DNA of 64,000 nt from positions 7,054,001-7,118,000 of the forward strand of contig NC_089035.1 of assembly GCF_034140825.1 (NCBI RefSeq), read 5' to 3'. The DNA comes from Oryza sativa Japonica Group. Taxonomy: Eukaryota; Streptophyta; Magnoliopsida; Poales; Poaceae. Made by a program: the position numbers and the translations under genes. The notes beneath the pieces are model-generated. The model ran no database searches. It was not told the origin of the DNA and was given only the letters and a program-made list of their open reading frames with translations. Shown one piece after another: positions 56,060 through 64,000 of the stretch. Within the stretch, counting starts at the first letter, position 1. Each line of letters opens with the position of its first letter.

Positions 56060-56285
56060 TTCTCCTATAGGAATTGGATGAAAATTTTCATCTTCGTGAC
56101 ACACTTTTCAAACTGCTAAACAGTGTCTTTCATGCGAAAACTTTTTATATGTAAATTGTTCTAAAATATCAGATAAATATATTTTCAAGTTTGTAATAAT
56201 TAAAACTCAATTAATCATACGTAAATATCACCTTATTTTGCGTAAAACACTAAATCTTTATTTTCATCTTCGTCTACGCCACAAA
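56060..56285 (+). mobile_element. MITE-like dispersed repeat, copy 3
   Basis: Contains acacttttcaaactgctaaacagtgt and a tail with aactcaattaatcat, matching the family at 345-540, 3335-3540 and 61040-61225. Ends approximate. Confidence 0.5.
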
Positions 56286-56362
56286 AGAACACCACTGTAG
56301 ATTAGTTTTTTTAGGGATGGAAGGAGTATATACTAGTACTCCTATATAATACTCTATTACTC

Positions 56363-56868
56363 GGCCGAAAACATGCTAATCCGATGCTAATCCGACGCTA
56401 GAGTGCGACTGGATTTGCCCCTATGCAGGGGGCTTTTCAAGACACTGATTATTTGTTTCAACAGTGTGAGTTCTTCAAGGAAACGTGGGGCCTTGTCACT
56501 GCTGCCCAGGGTATAAAAAATAACCAATCTTATTGCTCCATTGCTGAATGGATGACATGCATTGTGCAAAATGAAAGCAAGATGGAAGCCAAGAGCTGAA
56601 GCCCCGGTTAAGACGCAGTGGCATATCTGGCTTCAAAGAAACGCATAAATTTTAGGGGGAGAAGAACCAGACACGCGAAGGACATCACACCAAATCATTC
56701 AAGATATTCGTGAAAGTAGCATCTGTGCTAGACACTTCGCAAAGAGGCTTTGGTCTCTAAGTAGTTGCTTACCGCTTCTTAATGTAATCGCTCCTCTGTA
56801 ATCCCTGAATTTCTATTTCCCTCTAATATATTCGGCAATACTCTTGCCGTTTTCCTTTCAGAAAAAAA
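56363..56868 (+). mobile_element. 5'-truncated LINE (L1-type) with perfect target duplication
   Basis: The insertion is flanked by a perfect 17-bp direct repeat, ataatactctattactc, at 56346-56362 and 56869-56885. It ends in an A-rich run. Part of one frame reads MQGAFQDTDYLFQQCEFFKETW, the zinc-finger-like region (zf-RVT) found at the C-terminus of plant L1 ORF2; further downstream ...LQRNAINFRG-like residues appear in another frame. Only the last 500 bp of the element arrived, which is typical of aborted reverse transcription. Confidence 0.85.
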
Positions 56869-57109
56869 ATAATACTCTATTACTCTACCTGAAATAGCAG
56901 TGGCAATGCAGTTCCGTTTCAACCCAACACACTTTTCACATTTCCAATGACAAATATTAAATCGTTATTACTGGATCGTCCCAGACCGACCGTGTTTACA
57001 AAAAGGGAAAACAGATTTTTCACATCCTGAAACAGTACATACTACATTTTGTCGAATTGCACCTGCTTTGGAATCAATCAAATCAGAATCATCCAGTCAC
57101 TCAATTAGC

Positions 57110-57628
57110 TCACACCACCTGCGTCAGCAGCGGCTTGCCGGCGACATGCGCCTCCAGGTTGCCGAGCACCAGGTCGGCCATGGCCGTGCGCGTCTCGTGC
57201 GTCGCGCTGCCCACATGCGGCACCAGCACGACGTTGTCCATCCCGAGCAGCGCCTCGGGCACGTTCGGCTCGTCCTCGAACACGTCCAGCCCGGCGCCGC
57301 CGAGCCGGCCGTCGGCCAGCGCCGCCACCATCGCCGCCTCGTCGACGTGCGGCCCCCGGCCGATGTTGATCAGCACGCCCCTGGGCCCCAGCGCCTCCAT
57401 CACCTCCCGGTTCACGATGTGCCGGGTGTGCTCGTTCAGCGGGCACGCCACCACCAGCACGTCGCTGCTCGCCGCCAGCTCCACCACCGACGGGTAGTAG
57501 GTGTAGCCGGGGTGATCCTGCTTCGTCCTCTGGTAGTAGTTCACCGGGCAGTCGAAGGCCTCCACTCGCTTCGCGACGGCGAGCCCGATCCTGCCCAAAC
57601 CGATGATGCCGACTCTCTTGCCACTGAA
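57110..57628 (-). CDS. Second (distal) last exon of the hydroxypyruvate reductase gene, 172 codons
   Basis: A complete copy of the last exon of the gene at 58036-59860, placed 407 bp further downstream. It opens at an acceptor (ttttgcag) with [15 protein letters not shown], and has the catalytic set [10 protein letters not shown] (Arg), FEDEP (Glu) and PHVGS (His), ending in a stop after LLTQVV. Length (519 nt) and phase equal those of the proximal exon. It has no first exon of its own in the 407 bp before it. It could be used by splicing of 59428 to 57629, skipping the proximal exon, to give a second 316-residue isoform. It is GC3-rich, unlike the proximal exon. Alternatively it is a duplicate that is never used, but the open frame argues against neutral decay. 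Confidence 0.8.
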   Translation of the reverse strand, partial: FSGKRVGIIGLGRIGLAVAKRVEAFDCPVNYYQRTKQDHPGYTYYPSVVELAASSDVLVVACPLNEHTRHIVNREVMEALGPRGVLINIGRGPHVDEAAMVAALADGRLGGAGLDVFEDEPNVPEALLGMDNVVLVPHVGSATHETRTAMADLVLGNLEAHVAGKPLLTQVV

Positions 57629-58035
57629 CTGCAAAAAGGATAAACAAAAAACTCTCATCAGAAGATCATATCATGTTGAACAAAGAAAGATGATATTTGT
57701 TACAAGATGATGAGAAAGATAATAGGGTGATGACAAAACTGGGAAGGGTAGAATAGGCTCTGACAGAATGGAAAATTGTAAGAAGGAGAAACTGAGAATA
57801 TGTGAATATATCATCCAAAGACAGGAAGATTCAACTTCTGGAACTGATCATCTTATTTGTCATGGTTGATTGAATGACAGCCATAAGGCCGATAAAATGA
57901 TGTCTTACAAAAGAGTGGCATATGTCCCTAATGATGGGTAAAATGAAGAACTAATAAACAGAAGATAGAAAACTAATTGGGATTACAGAATGTAGTAGTG
58001 GTGGCACAATCATCCCAGACTTCTAACAGAAACAA

Positions 58036-59860
58036 TCAGATGACTGGAGTGAGTAAAGGCTGATTCAATGCATGTGCCTCTAAATTTTGTAGAACTAGAT
58101 CAGCCATTGCCCAGCATGTTTCTTCTGTGTCACTCCCCACATGAGGCACTAAGACAACATTATCTAACTCAAAAAGCTGCTCTGGAGCAAAGGGTTCATC
58201 CTCAAACACATCAAGGCCTGCTCCTCCCAAGCGTTTCTCAAGAAGCGCGGATATAAGCTCAGGTTCATCCACATGTGCTCCACGAGCAATGTTTATGAGC
58301 ACTCCCTCTGGTCCTAGTGCATCAATGACCTTACGGTTTACAATGTGACGGGTCTCTGGATTAAGTGAGCATGCTACGACTAGCACATCACAGTTGGCTG
58401 CCAGGTCAACAACATTTGGATAAAATTTGTACTTTGGAAATGGTTTCTCTGATCTTGAATGATAGCTGATTGGGCAATCAAATGCCTCAGCTCTTTTTGC
58501 TACGGCTAAGCCTATCCTGCCAAGCCCCAGAATACCAACTCTTTTACCACTGAACTGCAGAAAAATAAGAATACCAAGCATTACATTTCCACGAACACAC
58601 CAATTTATGCATAATCAATTGAACGTTAGCAGATTAATCTTTCTTCTAGCTATATTGTCCTTCAGATACTGCATCTGAACATAAAGTTTACTGTAATGCA
58701 ATTTTAATTGAAAGGAAAAATTCTCCAGGCACAATAACAGCAGCATATGCATAATAAAATGGATGGATAAACTCCGGTAAATAGACTAACATCCTAATAT
58801 ATGACTGCTATCAGTGCGCCACTCAGTAAGAACCATCTGCAACCCAAAATTAGCACCCAGCATTATCAGATGAGTAACTTCTGAACACGATGATTCTCTT
58901 TAGACCCATAGAAAATCACTGCAACTACAATCAGCAACAACCTGCTCGAAACAAGTTTAAATTTCAGCCAAATAAGATGCATTTCCAACTCACAAAAACG
59001 CATCCACCAGAGCTCTGAAACCATTTCCCGTGCTTCCTTCCTTAGTTAAATAGTTCACATGGTATAAAAGAACGATGTTTGAATGATCAAATTAAGATTA
59101 GACTATCTAAGGAAGATATCTAATGATGTGAAACAAAAACTAGAGCCACATCTGATCAGGACCAACAATTTCTCACTTCCAGCTCTCCCTTTCTGACTTA
59201 TTTTCCTTCCATTCAATCGTATTTTCCACTGTACCCAATAGTACCCAACCAAACAGTTCGTGCTGTACAATCAGTTTTTGTGCTATATTTGCTTCGACTA
59301 AACCAAACTGTAAATAAACTACGGATCAAACCTAAGAACTTTTTATTTTTGGAGAAAGATTAAGCAAAATCGTAAATGGATAATACTAGTAGAACGGAAG
59401 CTAAGGAATTCGGAAAAAAGAAACCGACCCGAGTGGTGAGCGTGAAGTCGCCCTTGGACTTCCACTTGCCGGCGCGGACGTAGCGGTCGGCCTGGGGGAT
59501 CTTGCGGAGCGCGGCGATGGCGAGCCCCACGGCGAGGTCGGCGACGTCGTCGGTGAGGACGTCGGGGGTGTTGGTGACGCGGACCCCGCGGCGGAGGCAC
59601 GCGTCGAGGTCGACGCGGTCGATGCCGACGGAGAAGGAGGAGACGATCTCGAGGGAGGGGAGGGCGTCGATCATGGCGGCGTCGACGCCCTGGAGGGCGT
59701 AGGGGACGACGGCGCGGATGGAGGAGGCGTGGGCGCGGAGGTAGTCGTCGCGGCGGTCGGCGGGGGACTCCCAGAGGCGGAAGAGGCGGCACCGCCGGTC
59801 CAGCTCCTGCTCCAGGTAGGCGTTCATCGGCGCCACCAGCAGCACGCCCAGGGAATCCAT
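58036..59860 (-). CDS. HPR2: NAD(P)H-dependent hydroxypyruvate / hydroxyphenylpyruvate reductase, 316 aa
   Basis: D-isomer 2-hydroxyacid dehydrogenase reducing hydroxypyruvate, glyoxylate or 4-hydroxyphenylpyruvate; Arabidopsis HPR2/HPPR2 is the close relative (cytosolic photorespiratory bypass, tyrosine metabolism). Exons 59860-59429 and 58554-58036, joined in phase 0 (LTTR/FSGKRVG). Exon 1 gives the substrate domain part with [14 protein letters not shown] and [19 protein letters not shown]. Exon 2 gives the Rossmann motif GLGRIG, then ARGAHVDE (catalytic Arg), FEDEP (Glu) and PHVGS (His). No peroxisomal SKL at the end (LLTPVI). Start is the first ATG of [12 protein letters not shown] second version of the last exon lies downstream (57110-57628). 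The symbol is a family-level judgement. Confidence 0.92.
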
Positions 59861-60125
59861 CGCTCGCCGCCTCGCCGTCGCAGGCGGCGATGAGGAGGAG
59901 GAGGATTGGTGTGTGGTGGTGGGTCGCCGGAGTCGCCGGCCGTGTCCGATTTGGCGTCGGATTTGTTGCGGGCCGCGGGTTGCAATCGAGCCGCCAAAAA
60001 AAAAAAAAATTCGTCAAACACTCACCACAACTCCACAGGATGACGACAGGACCACAACTTGCACAAATCTCGTACTACTGTTCGAGAGCTAACTAATTCC
60101 TCATCGGAAGATAAAACATTTTTTA

Positions 60126-60235
60126 GGTGGTGTTTGGGTGTTTAGTACCTCTTATATAAGTATAAGTCTCTAGGGGAGTGATTTATGTTTTTGTGAGATG
60201 GATTAAAATATGTCCCTCCCCTCTCAAACACCACC
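60126..60235. mobile_element. Tourist-like MITE, 110 bp
   Basis: Ends ggtggtgtttgggtg and ctctcaaacaccacc, flanked by TTA at 60123-60125 and 60236-60238. Non-coding. Confidence 0.8.
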
Positions 60236-61039
60236 TTAGTGTTCGAAATTTATCTCAAAATATAGCAACTTCTTCGTCGGCATTCTCTTCCCAATCATAA
60301 CCCTTCACCATTTAATTTTTCTACTTATTTTCACTTCTCGACAAATCATAATCTTATCTACCTACAAATCATAAATACTTTTTTAGGTAGGCACGGATAT
60401 TTAAAAAATAGATAGAGATAATTGAAGGAGGATTGTGATTGGTCGAAAAGATAAAGTAGGTAAAGAGAATAGTTGTGATTGGTTGAGAGTAGATGGTAGG
60501 TGGAGAAATAGCTTCATTTGGAACAAGTCAATGTGCTAGAAATAACTATATTTTAAAAATAGAGATAGTATCTTCTTAATAATTGTGTCTAACTCTAAAA
60601 CTTGTTGGGACGGGTGTAATACTTTTTGTTTGTAAAAGGGATTTGATGAGTTGCTCACTTTGGATTAAAAGGTCTTAAATATCGAACCAACCACACCATC
60701 AAGTGCTGGTTAAGAAATGAAAAAAACAAGTGCTTGCAGTGGCAGAGCTAGCATCGCCATCGAGCTCGAACGATTAATAGCGTTTTTCAGTAATATTTTA
60801 TAGGCATCGATGGTTGTTGACAATGAAGAAGGCAGAAACGGAGGGAGGCCACCCAACTTGCCTGGAAGCTATCTCCATCAGTAAGTGCTTTACTCTTTTT
60901 GATTCACAGATTTCATAATATTGTTACGTTTCTCTCCTGTTTATTGTCCATCTTCCCCTCGCCCACTGCACTGTATAAAAAAAATCTCAAGATAAAAAAT
61001 GATTAATTAAAAAAATACGCTCTTTTAGACCAAACCAAC

Positions 61040-61225
61040 ACTCTCCTCGTTTTTCGCGCGCACGTTTTTCAAACTGCTAAACGGTACGTTTTTTGCAAAA
61101 AGTTTCTATACGAAAGTTTTTTAAAAAATCATATTGATCCATTTTTTTTTTAAAAAAATAACTAATACTTAATTAATCACGCGCTAATAGACTACATCGT
61201 TTTCCGTGCGTAGTGTGCAGGTTCC
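61040..61225 (+). mobile_element. MITE-like dispersed repeat, copy 4
   Basis: Best-preserved copy of the family: gcgcacgtttttcaaactgc, aaacggtacgttttttgcaa, and ttaattaatcacgcgctaat in order. Compare 345-540, 3335-3540 and 56060-56285. Confidence 0.55.
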
Positions 61226-61815
61226 CATCCTCCCCTAGCAAACACAACTGTCCTCATTTTATTTCCTACTCTCAATGCTAGTTACTACTTTAAAAATGGG
61301 GCCCTTCTCCTTTTATTTCCTCCTCTCAATGTACGTGTGTTCTCGTTTGTAAAAAGTAACCACCAGATCCAATATTGTATCATCAATCACCCGTCTAATC
61401 CGTCCCTAATTATATGAGCGTGACCCTTTATAACATACGGGCATACAACTAGCTTTTTTTTTAAAAAAAAAAGAAATGAAAACAAGAACTGTCCTTGCTC
61501 ATTGCTATTTGAGATTCCTCGGCATTGTTCATTCATCGAAAGGAAAAAGTGAAACGAAACATTGCTCTTTGTCTATTCATCATGCCTTCATACCTTGTGC
61601 ACAAATTACAATTGTTTCTTGGTGAAGACAACTCCATCACTTCTTTAGGCAACTCTCTAAATCATTGCACATTTTTCATTTTTTACACAGGTGAAATGTA
61701 ACACAAGATAGATACAAACTGGAAACTGGAAATCATGAGAAGTGCCAGCCAAGTGGAGAACAAAGCTAGAAATTCTCCAAGAACGCAAGAACCACCTAGG
61801 CTTCATTTTCCCAGA

Positions 61816-64000
61816 TCAATGTACCCACATGTCCAGAGCAGCTTCTTCGATAAGCCCTGATAAAATGCTCTCCCCAACATCTCTTATGAAGCATTGTGTT
61901 TCCTCCATGAAAATCCAATCTTCCCAGCCCATATCCCACACGCTGTTGATCGACGCATCTGTGCATCTCAGATCCTTCTCCAGTTTCATGTATAGTGTGT
62001 CTTTTGTAGTGCAGCCATCGTCGTCTTCGGTATAGATGCTCAGCTTTCGAGTCGCATCGCGAATATCTGTCAGCAATGCCTCCAGTGAGAAGTATGGTGC
62101 TGTTCTGCATTTCTGGCTCCAAATTCCTGTGTAACACAAGCTGTTTCGCTGACGATGCTTCCGCTCCAGCTGCTCTGTTGCGGTGTCCACGAAAAGCTCA
62201 TGGTTACCCATCTGGGCCTTGCGGATACCTTTATATCGGTTGATCAGATGCCCCGGTTCGCCGATGCCAATGAGTTCTGCTGCCCGGGTAAGGAATGGTT
62301 GATCACTTAGGAGAAGCAGACTCATCTCGTCTTTTATTTCAACTTCATTTTTTGATACTAAGTGTGTCGATGGGTGAAAAGGATCTCCGTTAGCTGAATC
62401 GGTTCTTTCCGCAGAGCTGGTAGTCACTGAAGCTTCATAGGATTCACTCAAATCTTCCCGAATGCCTGTCATGAAAAGATTTCTGTTTAGTGTGGAAACA
62501 CCTATTTTCATTGCAAGAGAGAACATTTAGGTTTTTAAGTGGTGAAATTAATCATCTTGGACTGTTATTAGATACAAACCTGTAAATAGAAGTGGAATTA
62601 ATGTCTACAATAGTTAAAGCGGAATGATTTTTTTTTAATTTTTAATTTTAAAAATAAACCCTATCAAAACTTATTTACATGATCTGAATCTTTTGGCTAC
62701 GCCAGCTAAACTAGCGTGGCAAAACAATACTGTCACGCCGGTCTAGCTGGTGTGGCAACGTTTTTTGGTCACGCTGGTCTAGCTGGCGACTGGCGTGGCA
62801 GCGTTATTTGGCCACGCCACCCTCGCTGGCTTGGCGGGACAAAACTGTCACACCCGCTGCATGTGAATTCCAAAACTGTCACATTCCACTTGCAAATAAG
62901 CAGCAAATTCCTCACTAAATGGTTTATTCCAAATTTCAACATTCGATTGAAGTTCAATATTTGAAATTTTCTTACTTCACAGGCTTCAAATTGTATTAGT
63001 GACAAATAAAAATGAAAACATGTTTAGAAGAATGAAAAGAAATTCAGCGTTCCTTACCATCAATGCTAGGCTCTGTGTCCCAATCAACAACACTTTGGCA
63101 GCTTTCATCACTAGGTGTTGCGCTATGTTCAGTGGATGGACCATCAACTTGTATGAACTCTCTGTGCAGCTCATATGCCTACGTTAGGAGCAAAAAAAGA
63201 TCCCGTGATTTAAGCGAAATAAATTATTTCAACGAACTGTTCCAATTCAAGGTCTGAATGATTTAACTGAAACTTCTAAAGGGAAAAATAAGATAAATGT
63301 TGTTTTTAAATCTGAGGGTACAATGTTCCAAAATAGTTTAATATTTCAGATGAATAAAATATTTCCAGGCTATGCTATAATAGAAGATGCATACCACAAT
63401 GTCATCAATAGTTGAGTTCTTGCGACTTCTACTGGACACTGCCTTCTCCCTCGAATTACTAGGTGCTTTACGTGCGACCGGCTTCCTTGTGCGACATGTT
63501 GAAGAGCTGCTACTTGATGCAATCATTGATTTCTTATCAGGCCTTTTCACTGTATTAGCACTAGACCGAGATGCTGATCCTGTTTTAGACTTGGTATCCT
63601 TCCTCCCTTCTCTGTTCCTATAAGTCGAATGAGGTCTTTGTTTGTCACTACTTCTCCTGCCCATTTCAGTGGTCTCTTTTATTTGTTGCTTTCGACTTGT
63701 GTGAGATACAACCTTGATATCCTTGGCTGCTCGGGTTTGAGGTTGCTCTATGCCTTTTTCCCTCCTAATTGTTTTCATTGAGCCAATCTCATTAACCACA
63801 GTAGAATCATACAGAGAAACATTACTTTTTCGGGAATAAGGAGAACTCATATGAGCATCATTTTGCTGGACCTTAGGCATCTCAATATCAAAAAGTGCCC
63901 TTGGTGAACTTACTGTCTTCATTGACTCGTCTTTTTTGAAGGTATTGCTATTGTGTGTAGGCAATCCATCAAGGCCCATGAGCTTTGCTACCAAGCTTGG
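61816..64000 (-). CDS. LONGIFOLIA/TRM-like protein, C-terminal part (runs off the right edge)
   Basis: Plant-specific family linked to microtubules and cell elongation. Visible minus-strand exons: 64000-63395 (open at the window edge), 63178-63058, 62465-61816, with consistent GT-AG junctions and phase. The first visible part has the short family motif PSLVAKLMGLDGLP, followed by Ser/Lys-rich disordered sequence (RKPVARKAPSNSREK). The last exon carries the DUF4378 end: LFVDTATEQLERKH, YFSLEALLTDIRDA, DMGWEDWIFMEETQCFIRDVGESI and a short tail before the stop. The N-terminus lies outside the window. Intron 62466-63057 holds a GC-rich repeated block. Family fairly sure; the exact member is not known. 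Confidence 0.85.
62699..62850. repeat. GC-rich short tandem-like repeats in the TRM-like gene intron
   Basis: Three related units of about 40-50 bases, built from tcacgccggtctagctggtg, tggcaacgttttttggt and their variants, lie in the last intron. They contain inverted gccacgccagct / agctggcgtggc motifs. Probably a transposon remnant. Confidence 0.55.

Larger units (their letters stand above)
54162..57109. other. Intergenic region between LEA_2 and the reductase gene
   Basis: 54162-55520 is probably promoter and leader of the LEA_2 gene. It includes a 21-base poly-C tract at 55229-55249 and a GC-richer zone up to 55520. 55520-57109 has a MITE-like copy, a LINE tail and the reductase 3' untranslated region. 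No additional gene supported. Confidence 0.5.
59861..61815. other. Intergenic region between the reductase and the TRM-like gene
   Basis: Reductase promoter on its left side and the 3' untranslated region of the TRM-like gene on its right. It contains two MITEs (60126-60235 and 61040-61225). Otherwise AT-rich with no supported gene. Confidence 0.5.

Overview
This window is plant nuclear DNA and looks like rice or a very close Oryza relative. The genes are intron-bearing with GT-AG junctions. Exons have the high GC3 typical of grasses. Intergenic DNA is packed with grass-type MITEs (Stowaway with CTCCCTCCGT-like ends, Tourist with TTA target duplications), CACTA, hAT, MULE and Helitron elements. 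From memory, the gene order (Rab7, CYP71-type P450s, LRR kinase, Mpv17, PPR, hydroxypyruvate reductase) resembles the short arm of rice chromosome 1, but I could not check this.

Layout. 791-3760 (+) is a complete seven-exon Rab7 GTPase. 4934-30469 holds four cytochrome P450 genes (+), each with two exons and the intron at the same place. They form two sister pairs: P450-1/-2, with proteins starting MELSS, and P450-3/-4, with proteins starting MAVSL. Their introns and spacers contain MITEs, solo LTRs, satellite-like arrays, a 221-bp (TA)n tract and a 2.3-kb unclassified element. 33120-33833 (-) is an orphan Arg-rich ORF with a C-terminal membrane anchor. 34015-35804 is a CACTA element with a hAT-like element nested inside it.

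35943-38743 is a 5'-truncated LRR-kinase pseudogene broken by a nested pair of Tourist MITEs and by a MULE carrying GC-rich, gene-like DNA. It abuts the full-length LRR receptor kinase at 38676-42445 (+). The start codon of that kinase lies inside the former 3' tail of the pseudogene copy.

The right third has low-copy housekeeping genes: an Mpv17/PMP22 membrane protein (42989-45972, -), a P-class PPR protein (49819-51913, +), a LEA_2/NDR1-like membrane protein (52802-54161, -), a hydroxy(phenyl)pyruvate reductase (57110-59860, -) and the 3' part of a LONGIFOLIA/TRM-like gene (61816 to the right edge, -).

The most interesting gene-level structure is in the reductase. One first exon is followed by two complete, diverged last exons of identical length (519 nt), both in the right phase and both keeping the catalytic residues. 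This suggests either mutually exclusive terminal exons (two isoforms from one gene) or a duplicate lacking its own first exon.

I see no CRISPR array, bacterial operon or tRNA/rRNA gene, as expected for a plant chromosome. I saw no biosynthetic partner genes next to the P450s, so I do not call a metabolic cluster.
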